64,000 bases of DNA from Conus ventricosus (Eukaryota; Mollusca; Gastropoda; Neogastropoda; Conidae), in assembly GCA_018398815.1 (NCBI GenBank), contig CM031610.1:36475016-36539015 (forward strand), written 5' to 3'. The notes beneath the pieces were generated by a model. It saw only the letters and a list, made by a program, of their open reading frames with translations. It had not been told where the DNA came from and did not search any database. The stretch's first letter is position 1. Each line of letters opens with the position of its first letter. This document shows, piece by piece, positions 22,809 to 36,492 of the stretch. The translations under genes were made by a program, and so were the position numbers.

Positions 22809-24766
22809 TGTTTTTGTATGCTTACTCGTACACTGATGCGTCACATGTCATTTTTGGAGAGGTGGACACATTTTCATTTTCAGAAAGAGGATTGAAGTCT
22901 CGTTTTCCATATTTGCCCAGAATGCAAATTTACTCACAGAACAAAGGGTAAAGTAACGCAGATTTTAAGTACAATACAAAACAGACAAATAACTTTTCGT
23001 CAGCAGTGTCATCTATTTTGTTTTACAAATAAGATCTCCATTATAATTAACGCTTTGTGTGTTTGTTTTAATTTCGGCTTGTGTTCCAGTGAGGCTGCAG
23101 TGTGTTTCACTTTCTTTCCTCGTGTGATTAAACCAGGAAAGAAAACATGGTGGATGAGAAGGTGGGATGTCCATTTGTCTCCCTTCTGATCTTGGATATG
23201 GTCAAGGCACAGGCAGGGTGGCCGTTTGTGCTCTTGCGCACTTGGTGTGCGTGAAAGTTGTGTAAGTTATCGGTCTTTGTTTCTGCAACGTTTAGTTGAC
23301 AGTTAGTCTGATAGTCGTTGACGTCATCGAGTGTTCTCTGTATGATCGCTTCGGCCACAACTCTTGGAGGGAGATTGACGTCTTCTATGAACGTCTGTGC
23401 TTACAGTGGAGTTAACCAAACTCGTTTGACGCCAGAGGTGGTGTCACTCCTGTGAGCCGTTCGCTCTTGGTGATGTTGAGGGAAGTCTGTGTTTTTGTTG
23501 TGCTGTTGTCCTGGCTGTATGAGTGGTGGTCGAAACATCAATGACAGTGTGCCTGTTTAACGTGACTGAAGGCACAGTGCAGAAGCTTGCTCGCCGAGGT
23601 GTTGGTCATTACGTCGTGCTGTGCTGTGTTAGTTTCTTGTATTTCGTGATCGACATCTGACTGACGAAACCATGTGAGTTAGATTCGTTATTATATTGCA
23701 GTGGGCTCTTTTGTTTTGCTATCGCAAATTTCCTGACTGACTTGCATTTTGAATAACTTCGGTCCTTTTGGATGCGCGCACTGCGTGTGTTTGTGTATAT
23801 GTTTGTCGTAAGGGGGAGAATTACTGTTGTGTAGCCTTGTGGTCAGGTAAATGAATAAATCGTTGGAACTCGAGATTCAGTTGCCAGAGGTAATAGCTGT
23901 ACTAAAACACGTGTGAATGAGAACGAGATGTTCCAAAGGGAAGAACTCAGGAAATCCTAGTGGAGATCTAGTCATTAGACGTAAATAAGTTGAGTGTGTG
24001 TGATGTTGTAATGGTCTATTGACCTTTGACCTAATATGGGGCTAACTAGTTAATACTTTATCCAGTTTTACGGATAAGCTTTGGTTGTACCCAGGGCAGT
24101 TTTAATAAGGCAGTGACAGATACTAATTGGAATCGCTGACATATGTTCTCATCAAATGTACATTTTCACCGCCCCCCCCCCCCCTCCCCATCCCACTTCT
24201 TTGGCTCCCACTTGCCTATCGTTTAGTTTTCTCGCTGCACTCCCCAAAGTGTCCCGTTGCTAAAAATAACCAAAATGGTTCCAACAACGTATTGATCCAG
24301 GTCCACATCCAGCCCCAGCTTCAGAGAGGCAGATGGTTCAAATCTGCATAGCAGTTCCTGTCCACCCCAACGGAAGATACATTTCAGAGGTACACATGAT
24401 ATACTTAAAGTCTGGGTAAAAGGGATAGCTCGTCAATGGTTTTCTTTTGAGGGAGAGGAGAGTGAACGCTACTTTGACTACCGATGTTTGGATAACGGAA
24501 CGAAGTAGTGAGGTCACCCGCCGCATGGGATCCTTGGTGGGTGTTCCTGATATGGGGGGAGGGACATGAGCGGGCTACTTTCCTTATCCCAACGCCAAAC
24601 TCGCCTCAGGGGCAAGTCAAACACTCCATGACGTCAGCAAAAGGAGTGCGTTGTGTGAATTGAGAGTTAAGACGAAGGTGCGGGCTGATAAGTACTTCCT
24701 GTTGGTGAGAGAGAGAGAGTAAGAGGAGCTCAGTGTGTGTGTGTGTTGTGTGTGTCGGGATGTGGT

Positions 24767-24818
<52 letters not shown>

Positions 24819-25904
24819 TTTCCATTTGCAATTATACTACAGGTACAAAAAGATCACACCCAGCCACTCACCCCCACACCCCCACACACCACGTAAGCTT
24901 TATTTGCAAACGTTTTCAACATGTAATTATTTTGTAAATGAAAAGTTCTCAACTTCCAAAAGTTCGTAAATGAGGAACTGCACGATTATTCTAATTACAG
25001 TTAGAGGTGTTAACAGTAAGGGTAGAAAAAATAATTGCGAACGGTGTATGGGCAAACATGCGTGTTTCAAGACGGAACACGCCGATACGAAACATTGTAA
25101 CTTTCTATCCGACGACTTGAAGTATGATGCTGAACAGTCCTGTTTGGCATTTAAAAGATTTCACTGTGTTCGTGTGTAAGAACATAACTCTGATCAAGTT
25201 GCAAATCATGGTGTTTGTTTTCATTTCACAGTTGCTTTTAATCAGTCTGTCACCGACTGTTTTTCGTGTCTCATTTTCTGTTTTAAGAAAAGAAAAAAAC
25301 ACACGCTTGTTCATATTAATTGAGTACTAATTATAAATGAAAGCGTCAAATGATTAAATCAGATCCACGATTTGACCTGGGATGATAAGACAATATGGTA
25401 ACTGTGGCAGTTCAATTCTCAGTACCAGTGTTTACAATGTCCAAGGGTTTCGCGTCCCATTCTCTCTTTGGTCATTTGACGAATACTTTGGTCGAATATC
25501 CTACCTGTTTGTCTGAATGAACGAACAAAACGTGATGAATGCAGTAGAATGCTGTTGACACAGAATCACAGGGACTGACAAGAATCTTGTGTATTATCCA
25601 GACATTGAAGTAAAAGACTCAGGTGATTAAAGACAAATTACTCCTTCTACGTCAAAAGCGTTGTTTCGCTTATCTGCTTTCGTGTGAAGTGGATCCTGCA
25701 ATACTTTGTAGTGTTCAGAATGTTTGTCACAGTATGTTTCTTTACTGACAGATCTGCGTCCCATTCATCACAGTGGACGTGAACCCCCCCCCCCCCCCCC
25801 CCCCGGGCAAACCGACAACAAAACCCACTCTGCTCCAGTGCCTCGCCAATTCTAGCTTCAATCTACCATGTTTGCATAAAACATCACTGACACAGTCAAC
25901 ATGT
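22809..25904. other. intergenic DNA with a (TG)n microsatellite (24737-24818) and poly-C tracts
   Basis: No coding frame is convincing. Features: poly-C at 24172-24184, TG run at 24737-24818, poly-C at 25786-25804. The rest is unique sequence without recognised repeats. Confidence 0.5.
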
Positions 25905-26390
25905 CAGCGCCAATTCAGTTCACTGACGGCTCAATTCAGTTCACTGACGGCCCAATTCAGTTCACTGACGGCTCAATTCAGTTCACTGACGGCTCAATTC
26001 AGTTCACTGACGGCTCACTGACGGCTCAATTCAGTTCACGATGGCCCAATTCAGTTTCACTGACGGCTCAATTCAGTTCACTGACGGCTCAATTCAGTTC
26101 ACTGACCGAGCTCAATTCAGTTCACTGACGGCTCAATTCAGTTCACAGACGGCTCAATTCGGTTCATTGACGGCTCAATTCAGTTCACTGACGGCTCAAT
26201 TCAGTTTACAGACGCTCAATTCAGTTCATTGACGGCTCAATTCAGTTCACTGACGGCTCAATTCAGTTCACTAACGGCTCAATTCAGTTCACTGACGGCT
26301 CAGTTCAGTTCACTGACGGCTCAATTCAGTTCACTGACGGCTCAATTCAGTTCACTGAGGGCTCAATTCAGTTCACTGACGGCGACTGAA
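25905..26390. repeat. 21-bp satellite, about 23 copies
   Basis: The unit is CTCAATTCAGTTCACTGACGG. Because 21 is a multiple of three, long frames arise (AQFSSLT or QFTDGSI heptads), but small deletions (near 26018, 26036, 26105 and 26213) break every frame, so it is not called coding. Confidence 0.9.
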
Positions 26391-27158
26391 AGTGTTCATT
26401 ACATCAGAAAAAAAAAATCCAGACAAACAAGCAAAACAGAAACAAATGTCGAGATACAAAATGTATGGTAACAGCAACCAGCCGTTTTGTTATTCAGACT
26501 AAAATGGCCATGGGTACCTAAATGGCAATACGCTCTATCCATTCAGGCCGTGGACAAAGGTGTAACAACCGCTCATTTGAATCAGACTGCCTGCGACTTG
26601 ACGTAAGCGTTAAGAATGACCTAACATTAGACGGAGGTTAAGAGTCAGTTTAATTATAGCCCAGTCAAGCTCACAAGGCTGTTTTAAGACTGTCTCCATG
26701 TTAAAAAGTCCTTCCATGAAAGTATATACAACAAACACAGCAACATCCAATACACAAACTGCATTCTGCCTACTTATAGGTCTGTGTGTCTGTCCACGTA
26801 CTTGCTCCGGATACAAATTCACAGTTTTTCTTCGAATGTCTCCAGTTTGACATAGTGACTCATTAGCAGACTGGGCAGGTAAAAGATGAATCACTCTCGT
26901 GGTATACAATCATATTAGTCGCATTTTTCACGTGCCAGTAGGACGAAGCGAAGCGAGGTCGGGATTCAAAGCGGATGAAAAGGCAAAAGGGGGAGAGGGA
27001 TGGATTGGAGAAGTGGTGCGAGTGGTGTCGGAGGGACAACGGGGTGGGAATGGGGCAATGGGAAAGGGGTGGGTGGGCTGGATGGCAGCAGAATACACTC
27101 CTACTTTTGTTTTCTCTCGGGGTGTGGGGTAAGTGGCTTGTCTTGACCCACTTCACTC
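26391..27158. other. intergenic, no gene seen
   Basis: Unique sequence; short frames only. The stretch 26970-27130 is G-rich. Confidence 0.5.
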
Positions 27159-27514
27159 GAGGAAAGCCCTGTACTCCAAGTATGAGTACAGAAAGGTCTT
27201 AGTCATGGTCATCTGATCGTGCTTTGATATTTGGCCTTTGAATTGGCGAGGAAAGCCCTGTACTCCAAGTATGAGTACAGAAAGGTCTTAGTCATGGTCA
27301 TCTGATCGTGCTTTGATATTTGGCCTTTGAATTGGCGAGGAAAGGCCTGTACTCCAAGTATGAGTACAGAAAGGTCTTAGTCATGGTCATCTGATCGTGC
27401 TTTGATATTTGGCCTTTGAATTGGCGAGGAAAGGCCTGTACTCCAAGTATGAGTACAGAAAGGTCTTAGTCATGGTCATCTGATCGTGCTTTGATATTTG
27501 GCCTTTGAATTGGC
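27159..27514. repeat. 89-bp tandem repeat, 4 near-identical copies
   Basis: Units start GAGGAAAGSCCTGTACTCC at 27159, 27248, 27337 and 27426. They differ at one C/G site, so duplication is recent. Each unit contains the small inverted pair GTACTC and GAGTAC. Confidence 0.92.
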
Positions 27515-27564
27515 GTTTTCTTGCAATGATACTTAGTGTTTTCGCGTATGGAAGGTATTACTGG

Positions 27565-27565
27565 A

Positions 27566-27596
<31 letters not shown>

Positions 27597-27614
27597 TGTG
27601 TGTGTGTGTGTGTG

Positions 27615-27707
<93 letters not shown>
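27565..27707. repeat. (GT)n-(GA)n compound microsatellite
   Basis: GT runs interrupted by GGT and ATG, then an interrupted GA run. Confidence 0.95.
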
Positions 27708-27767
27708 ATTTCTGTGGATAGAAACGGTAGTTCTGACATTTTAAAGCTAATGGGTTCCAAACTTCAG

Positions 27768-28183
27768 TAACAGTAACTACTAGCGGGAAGCCCCAACCCC
27801 CAAAACTCAGTAACAGTAGCTACTAGCGGGAAGCCCCAAACCCCCAAACTCAGTAACAGTAGCTACTAGCGGGAAGCCCCAAACCCCCAAACTCAGTAAT
27901 AGTAACTACTAGCGGGAAGCACAAACCCCCAAACTCAGTAATAGTAGCTACTAGCGGGAAGCACAAAACCCCCAAACTCAGTAATAGTAACTACTAGCGG
28001 GAAGCACAAAACCCCCAAACTCAGTAATAGTAGCTACTAGCGGGAAGCCCCAAACCCCCAAACTCAGTAATAGTAACTACTAGCGGGAAGCACAAAACCC
28101 CAAAACTCAGTAATAGTAGCTACTAGCGGGAGAGCCCCAAACCCCAAAACAAACACTAGGTACAGGCGGGAAGCCCAAAACCG
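27768..28183. repeat. about 43-46 bp satellite, about 9-10 copies
   Basis: The unit AACTCAGTAAYAGTARCTAC is followed by TAGCGGGAAGC and a CCCCAAACCCCCAA or ACAAAACCCCCAA spacer. Two spacer types alternate in the middle copies, suggesting higher-order structure. The last two copies are degraded. Confidence 0.85.
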
Positions 28184-29974
28184 TTTGTGAAACGAACATG
28201 TTTAGGAAGATTTAATTTTTTGCTCAATTGTTTTCCTCATGTTGTGCATGTTTCTGCTCTTTGCCAAGATATGTTTGGGAGAAAACTCATTTCAGAACGA
28301 TGAGATATTTAAATTTGAAACTGATACTTTTTCTTAGTAAATTGAATATTGTCATGACATAGGTGGGTTAATTTTTTTTACTGTGTATTGTCTGTCTTTT
28401 GAACGCAGTCCACACAAGGTGCTTTCAAAATTGTGCTGCGTTTTGTCACTGCTCAGACTAATGAGTTCGTGCACTTAGGCTTTAGATAATCTTTGAAGTT
28501 CGTTCCCTGATTAAAAAAGAATCCGTCTTTTAGCTTTTCCCAGCATCAGATGAGTGGAAATTTGTTTTGTTTTCTTTTCTTCCTTTTTTTTTCAAAAAAC
28601 AAAAAATTGGAGCGACTGGGAAACGTGTTTTGTCTGGCTGTTCCAGTAGACTCGCCTACAGATTTTGTCGAAATGTAAAAGGACTGTGCTACTTTCTTCG
28701 TCTGTAAAAATTTTCTCCCACAGTGAGAGCATATAAATTGCCATTAATGTGCTTAGCATGACACAATTGAGGTTATTTATGATATTTCTCGACACCAGTG
28801 CTAACTAAAATAGCATTTACTGTCGGTGTGTTATTCTGTTTCGAAAGAAAATGTTTTGTGTATTGTCTACTAAGCAATATCACCTACTCCTTTCGAATTG
28901 TATGTGCGAATGCTTGAATGTTGATAAAGAAATAAACAAACAGGCCTGAAAAAAAAAACAAAAAAAAACTTCAACGCTTTTAAGTCTCCAATCCGCCATT
29001 GTCATATTCTTTCTTTCTCAGCTAATCGAAACGCACAAGTGTGCATGGGATTGAGGGAACACACACACACACACACACAACACAAGTACGTACCACGATC
29101 GCGACACCAGCGCCACCCGCACACACCCACACCGCCACCACACACACACACAACACACACATGCACACATTCATCAGCACACGCGAACACCAAACTATCA
29201 CTCTGCCACTCTTCAACTTACAACAGAGTCGTGTACGCGTGCGCAAGGCGCCACCGCAAAATCGTTCCCTCCGCTTCCACTACATTGAACGATGTCAGAC
29301 AGCTGAACGCGTTGTCAGCTGAACAGATTCACTTCTTCTTGAACGTGCCGTGGCTTGTGACTGGCAGGATCGCCCTCCGGACCGTTTCGTACGTACTTTT
29401 GAAAGTTCAAGAGTGAGCGTGTCCATACTGATAGGATTCATCTTACTTGAATTGGCTGTACAAGGCCGGATGCTAGCCGGACCTGTTCTTTTTGTTCAAA
29501 TAATCATGTCGCTTCTTAGGAACCACTGATTGATCAAGGCAACACCCTCTTTTGTCACTAACGTTGTCTTCTTTTCGTCTCCCCGTCTTTGTTGTGAGTG
29601 GAGCGCAGGAAAGTGATCCGTTCTAACACAGGCAAAGAGATGATGGTCGTCAGAGGAATGGCCTCATTTGGTGTAAAGGTAACATTAAACAGTATTTAAA
29701 AAGTGCACAACAGCTTCCACCCCCCCTTCTGCTTCCCTCCCCTCGTTGGAATTTTGCGACTTGGATGCAGCGGCGTCGGAACGGAGAGGTGGGAGGGCGG
29801 GGAGTAAGGGTGGGGGGTGGGGGGGGGGGGGGTGTAGCACCTCTCCCTTTGAAATATTGGGGGGGGGGGGGGGGGTAAACTTCTTCCCCCTCCACCGCCC
29901 AGTATTTGAAACCCCAAAATATAGACGCGTTACAGTACCTCATCCCACCTAACCCCCCCCCCCTCCCCCTCCGC
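28184..29974. other. intergenic; possible 3'-end-like AATAAA plus A-rich tail at 28929-28969
   Basis: AATAAA at 28931-28936 is followed after about 13 bp by an A-rich tract (28947-28968), which looks like the tail of a retroposed or genuine plus-strand transcript. No ORF supports a gene upstream. A CA-rich stretch occupies 29059-29170, and poly-G tracts occur at 29812-29831 and 29860-29874. Confidence 0.35.
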
Positions 29975-30260
29975 TTTGACAGGAGCTTGGGAAATGAGAG
30001 AACAGCCTCTCTAAAAATTGAGAAAAGTCCCCTTTAACTCCCTCCGCCTGCCCCCCCCCCCCCTCCCTCCCAATCCCGTGTTTTTTTTTTTACAGGAACT
30101 TGGAAAATGAGAACATCCTCTCTAAAAATTGAGAAAATAAGTCCCCTTAATTAACCCCCTCCTCCCCCCCCCCCCCCCTCCTGTTTTTACAGGAACTTTG
30201 CTCTCCCTTCTTCCACCCTGCTTTTAAGAAAATTTGGAAAATGAGTTAACCCTCCGCCCC
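29975..30260. repeat. about 110-bp degenerate tandem repeat with poly-C cores, about 3 copies
   Basis: CAGGARCTTGGRAAATGAGA and CTCTCTAAAAATTGAGAAAA blocks recur near 29980, 30094 and in part near 30190-30245, separated by C-rich tracts of 10-17 bases. Confidence 0.7.
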
Positions 30261-31346
30261 ACCCTCCTTCTCCATGCCCCCCGCTTAAAAGAAAATTGTT
30301 AGAAGGCAGTGGTGTCGGTACAGGCTGCCCCGCCCGTCCATCCCCCTTCCACCCCACTTCCACCCCGCTTCCACTCTAATACAAAATATCAATCGGCGCT
30401 ACTGGAATGTTCTAAAAGATGGAACTAATCTCCCGCTCGTTTTCATTTATGATTCATGATCTCATGAGGTAGACGTGATAGTTGATTTAAGGGAGAAAGT
30501 ACAGCTTGGTTTTCCCTTTCGCCTGGTGACAAATGTAAGGAATGAAGTCATGAATAGTTTGACGTTCGCAGGGGGGTGGGGGTAAGGGGGGGGGGGGGGG
30601 GGGGGGTGCAAATTGCCTCAGGTCTCGTGATTCACCCATGTATTGACGGAAGGAAATGCACCTCCCAAACAGACGTTATCTGCATGTTTGGCACAGCGGA
30701 GACTTGAACTCGGTGCAAGGTAACATTGGACTAGAGAACGTGCCTTATCTAGGCAGTCATGCTCTGCGGGGGAAAAAAGCTCTTCGTCCGGTTGAACCGC
30801 TTTCGACGGACACTGTTCGGTAGTATGCCGATGGTTTTAAGTTTGGTGGCCAGACTGGTTTCATGCATTTACAGGCCCCCCTCCCCTCCCCGGGTGTACC
30901 TATGCGTGTGACAAAACCGAATTTCGGAGAGGGGGGGGGGGGGGGGGGGAGTACCTATGCGTGTGACAAAACCTCGACGAATTTCTACCAGTCACGGGAT
31001 GTTGATTCCTGATGTACTGGACAGGGGGTGTGGTTTGGAAAAGGGCAGCGTTACAGAACAAGAGAAACATGTCCTCTGATCTCTGGCCTACACACGTGTA
31101 TGTTCTCGCTGAGAAAAAAACACACAAAAACATTGCACAAAACGCCATTGTTTCGAGCTGTCGTTACTTTTGTTCCATCGTCATTACTGGCAGAAGATGA
31201 CTGCTAAAAATCCTGATTAAAAAAAACAAACAACAAAAAAAAAACAAAACAAACACAGGGGAAAGCATATTAAAGAGGAGAGACACAGAGGTCGACGCAA
31301 CGGAGGAGTGAACAAAACTTGTCAAAAGATAGGAACAGACAAGAGT

Positions 31347-31379
<33 letters not shown>

Positions 31380-32014
31380 ACACACTGTAGACACACACAA
31401 ATACACATATAGCAAGTATAAGATGTCTGAAAGCACAGAGTGGGTGGGCCACAAGGTAAGCATTCATCTTGTTTGCATCGACGAAGATTAAATGGGACTG
31501 TAAGCAAAAGAAAGCTTAACCTGTGTGTGTGTTGGTGGGGGAGGGAGTCGCTACGCGATTTACTGAGCATTTATGAGCTTTCTTGTGATTGGTGGCTGTT
31601 GATCGTGGCATTTACCTGTTGGCACCGAGAGAGGTCCATTAGAACTAATGCAGTATGTATAGAATGTAGGTATTTCTGGGAAACACTTCTCGGATTTCAG
31701 TGCATTCTACACCATTAAAAACGCTAAAAACGAAACAAAACAAAACCTCAACTTTTTTTCAATGCCGTCAGACTACCAAAAATTACGATTGTTTTTGGCG
31801 TTAGATATTGCCAACAGAGAATTAAAGAGATTAGTGTAAAAAGGGAATTAACTTTACATTATCCGAAACCGAGTTCCTTCCCATGACATTGTTTAATCTT
31901 TGGGTGCGGACTGGCGAGCGGAAACGGCTGGCTAAAATCCACCACCAAAACTCGTGAACAAAATGGCATTGGTGTTCAATTACTTACATCATCAATCTTT
32001 GAAAGGTAATTAGT
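30261..32014. other. intergenic with poly-G tracts and a short duplication
   Basis: Poly-G tracts at 30587-30606 and 30932-30949. TACCTATGCGTGTGACAAAA occurs twice (30897 and 30952) on both sides of the second G tract. A CA run sits at 31349-31384. No gene recognised. Confidence 0.5.
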
Positions 32015-32559
32015 GAAAATCATTTCGACATAGGACGGAATAGCTCGGTGGTAGAGCGCCGGACTCGTAATCTTGATGATCCTGGGAATGCGGGTTCGAA
32101 ATCTCCGCCGGGCCGTTTCGGTACTGGGGTATTTTTCCCTCGGAGTTGATATTGGTTCTGACTCCGTTTCCCATACAGTCCTTCGAATGAGACTATAAAC
32201 CGAGGTTCTGTGTGTGAACACGCGCATAACATCTTGCACACACGTAAAATCCCATCACCAACTTTGGGAAGAGAAGGCCAGTTCGGTCGTTGGTGTGGAT
32301 GACACGTTACACATAGCACGCACCCTGCGTGAGAAATGTAAAGAAAGAAGTAAGGAAACTGAGTGAACAATATTGAACGATATTGACTGGATGACACGGG
32401 AAACGACTGAATGATGCGCCAGCTGGCAGCTCTTCAGTCGCCACTACCCAGACAGGCAGCCCGTTGTGTAAACAAGTGAAGTGTAAAGCGCTTAGAGCTT
32501 GGTCTCTAGCCGAGGATAGGCGATACATAAGTATTCATAATAATCATAAAGAAAATGAT
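32015..32559 (+). mobile_element. tRNA-derived SINE
   Basis: A polymerase III-type head has box A (TAGCTCGGTGGTAGAGCG, from 32041) and box B (GGTTCGAAATC, from 32093). A roughly 400-bp body follows, and the 3' tail reads AAGCGCTTAGAGCTTGGTCT, then GGCGATACATAAGTATTC and TAATAAT-like A/T repeats, as in widespread metazoan SINE tails borrowed from LINEs. GAAAATCAT at 32015-32023 and GAAAATGAT at 32551-32559 are a candidate target-site duplication with one mismatch. Length is about 530 bp. Confidence 0.75.
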
Positions 32560-33832
32560 GGCAGCTTTTCACCTGACCGTATGGCTGATTTTTTGTTTGT
32601 CATTATTTATGGGGTAAAAAGGCCCAGTTTCTGAACGGCACTGCAGCGACTCCGATGTTACTGTCAGAATTGAAGAAAAATGACACACACGCACACACAT
32701 GCATACGCATACACATGCACACATGCACGCACGCACACGCACGCACACACACAGACACATACACACACATACACATACATGCACACGCACACACACATAC
32801 ACACGCACACACATACACACACGCATGCACACACACACACACAACACACACACACACACACACACACAAGCTATTTCCCCACGCAGGCACTACCACCACC
32901 ACTCAAAACGGTAACAACAACCTGCTCAGGGATGACGGTGCAATTGAAAATAACCCGATAATCTTAAGAAGCAATTAGTGCGGAGCGACTCCGACGGGCG
33001 AGCCCATAATTCATATAATTCCAGTGGCTCAAATCGGATCACATGACTGAGGCCGCGTCAAACCAATGTACTGCGACAATTGGTAGGAAGGACTCCCAAA
33101 GTATCGCCAAGTGTACGGTATTAAGGTTAAAGTGAGTTTTTTTTAAACTTTTTTTTCAAGCAGACACACACACACACACACCACACACACACAACGCACG
33201 CGAGCGCACACACACATACCGCATGCGCGCACACACAAACACCCCTTCCAACCCACTGGCACAATTCAACCCCACCACACACACACACACACACACACTT
33301 GCGCGCTTGCGCACCCATACGGATCAAACATTTTTGACCACCCCCCCCCCCCCCCCCCCCCCCCCGTCAGGAAATCAAAATTCACCTCGGGTGAACATCT
33401 CTAAACAAGGTTTACACGAAGTCTACCGTGAAGTATTTACGTCTGACATGTTCAGTCCCAACACTCCGTAGGAACATTCGTTATAGAGAATGGTACGTCA
33501 TTTAGAATGCACCACATAGCTTTTTCATCTTTTAAAAGATACGACTGGGTGTAGAAGTAGTGGTCTGTGTGCACTCGATCAAAATTGTCTTAAAGGCCAT
33601 CGGTGGCAGATGGTAAAAATTATCAAACATTCCGAAGGATTTTGGAAGAAAAATAAAATGTTACTCGTTTGAATGTTCCAGCCCTCTTGTCGGAGGTCTT
33701 TGACGTAGGCCAAGTCTGGACTTTGGGTTTTAGAGTGATAGGAGGAATAGGTTTGCACAAGTCTTTGTGACCTTTTCGACAAGTTGATCATCCACTGTCG
33801 GCAGGCAAACGCACCACACGCAACACACACAC

Positions 33833-33884
<52 letters not shown>

Positions 33885-33924
33885 CACACATAATACGAAG
33901 GTAAAATTTGATATTCTTGTTCTT
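32560..33924. other. intergenic with (CA)n microsatellites and poly-C
   Basis: CA-rich tracts at 32681-32869, 33161-33298 and 33812-33892; poly-C of about 25 at 33341-33365. No gene seen. Confidence 0.6.
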
Positions 33925-34634
33925 TTAGCAACGAAGGTAGACATTGGCAACCGTTCATTATCCGTTCCCTCAGGCCAGAGATGGAGCCAGCGGGCGTCTG
34001 ACCACGTGCAGTTCAGCCTTAGAGCAGCTCCAGATGCGGCCTGAGACTCCCAGCCGGCGTCGCCCCTGTAAAGGTGTGTCCATTAACAAGGGAGGTAAAT
34101 GGGGAGGGGGCAAGTCTGGCCGAGTCGTTCGCATCGTGCATTTTTGTTTGTTTTTTATTACCCCACAATGCTTACATATTATAGGAGTACTGCATTAGGG
34201 ATATATTGCACATGTTATTGAAAGGTAAAAAGAACATAAAGAGGAAAACAACATTCCATTGTTCAAAGCGCCAAAAGTTTGGTGGTATTCATTCACGTGA
34301 GACTTGCGTGCCTGAAATTAACATAGGAAATTACGGGGGGGGGGGGGGGGGGGGGGGGGGGGGTAAATTGAGTCACAAATGTACAAACAGTTGTCATGTA
34401 AACTGGTTTCAATTTCCGAGCATCGTTTCGAGTCATAAACAGTTGGAAAACTAAGCGATTAATTCTACTTAGCAATGTTTGTACCTCGAACAATGGAAAC
34501 TATTTCTGCTTGAATGTCTATGGTGACTGAGTGTGATAACTGAGAATTTTGACCGCCGTTTAGCGTATTACGTTTAGGTTTCATTTTCAAACATATCCCA
34601 GCCAACCACACAGGGTCTGTTCAGAGTGATTGCA

Positions 34635-34665
<31 letters not shown>

Positions 34666-35760
34666 AACGTGAAAAAAAAATCAGAGTTAAAGACCACAAA
34701 ATCCACCTTAAAAAGCGATTTGGGCAAATAGACACTGCAAATGGACATCTCGAGTCCACTTTGGATAACAAACTCGTGAGATTATTTTTAAAAAAACACC
34801 AAACATTGATGTAAACAAATGTAAAAGTGTTTTCATGTCGCGGAGAGGAAATCACTTGTGGAAAAAAAATTAACGTCAGTATGAAAAAGAAAAAATGCTG
34901 TCAGAAGATTGACATAAAAGAAGTTACAACAGAACTTCCAAATGTGGGGAAGGTATTTGCACTGAAGGTACATGTACAGTGTTGAAGGTGGGAACTGACT
35001 TAAAAAAAATTTAAACTAAGGTAGGATTTGACGTCTTTTTATTTGCAGTGAAATTAGGATTCCCCATGTATTTCAGTTGGTGGTAGGATTTTACATGTTT
35101 TTATTTGCACTGGAGATAAGATTTGATGGGTACACGGTGTTAGTTCATCGAAAGTAGGATTTGAAACGATTATTTGCATTAAAAGTAGGGATTGATATGC
35201 TTTTATATATTGATAGAAGTTGAGATATAACACGTTTTTCTTTGCATAGAAGGCATGACTTGACATTTCATTTGCGTGGAATGTAAGATTTAACATACAT
35301 TTACTTGTATTAATAGGGGTGGTATCTGATATGTTATTTGCGTAGAAGGCATGTTACATAGTTTTCTTTGCATTGAAGGCGCGATTTTCATTTGCATTAA
35401 AGGTTGGATAAGACATGTTTGAACTGAAAGTGTGATGTGACATTTTTCATTTCCAAGTTTCACATAATTTTATTTGCATCGAAGGTACACCTTGACACGT
35501 TTTTTTAGTTGCACTAAAGGAGCATTTGACATATTTTCACATGTTTGTATTTGCATTGAAGGCAAGAACTTGCAGGGGTTTTGCGTTGAAGGTTTTATAT
35601 GCATTGAAAGTTCAATTTGACATGTGTTTATTTGCATTTAATGGAAAACTTGGCATTTTTCAAATTTGAGCTAATGTTTACGTGGGTTTAAGATTTAACA
35701 CGTAGTAGTGAATGTTCTCTTAAGTGTACATTGAAGGTAAAGATTTGAACTTTTTTTTCT
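33925..35760. repeat. composite tandem unit, copy 1
   Basis: Each copy begins with a T-rich tract and GCAACGAAGGTAG, then a block of about 150 bp (GGAGCCAGCGGGCGTCTGAC, CCACGTG, TTCAGCCTT, CCAGCCGGCGTCG), then GGGAGGTAAATGGGG with a poly-G, a long AT-rich middle, a landmark AAAAGCGATTTGGGC, and an ATTTGCATTGAAGGTAGGAT-type minisatellite of about 33 bp period. Copy 1 runs about 1.84 kb, with poly-G at 34337-34363 and 34635-34661 and the minisatellite from 35010 to 35755. Confidence 0.75.
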
Positions 35761-36492
35761 TGCAGCGAAGGTAGAAATGGCAACCGTCCATTACCCTTCC
35801 TCAGCCCAGACATGGAGCCAGCGGGGCGGCTAACCACGTGGAATTCAGCCTTGGAGCTACAGATGCTGTTTCAACACAGGTCGGAGACCTCCAGCCGGCG
35901 TCGACCCCCATAAGGCGAGTCTGTTTATAAGGGAGGTAAATGGGGAGGGGGGGGGGGGGGGGGGGGGCGGGCAAGTGAGGCTGAGGAGTCGCTTCACATC
36001 GGGCACATTTGTTTTTCTTTCTAATCCCACAAGGCTTACATATAACAGTATTGCATTTGGATGTATTTACGCATATGTTCTTTAAAGTTAAAAAAAAAAA
36101 TGAAGAGACAAAAACAACATTCAATTGTTTAAAAACGCGAAAGGTTGATACGATCTAGTTACGTGCGTCATGTGTACCTGAATTTATCATGGGAAATAAA
36201 CTGCGTGTGTGTGTGTGTAAAAATTTAGCCATAAATGTACAAACAGGAGTGAAATAAATTCGTTCTAAGAGAGATATGTTTTCTTTGCGCAGAAGACATT
36301 ACGTGGTTTTATTTGTATTGTAGGTGCGATTTGACAGGTTTTCATTTGCATTGAAAGTCGGATAGGACATGTTATTTGAACTGAAGGTGAGGTGTGACAC
36401 GTTTTTATTTTCATGTGAAGCAGGATATGACGTGTTTTGATAGAAGGCAGAATACGACATGTTATTTGCATAAAAGATGAAATCTGACCTTT

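Noticed and set aside
27768..28183. CRISPR-like array (regular 43-46 bp spacing)
   Set aside because: The spacers are near-identical and the genome is eukaryotic; it is an ordinary satellite.
29022..29416. Overlapping frames on both strands near a CA repeat
   Set aside because: Low-complexity dinucleotide translation with no conserved domain.
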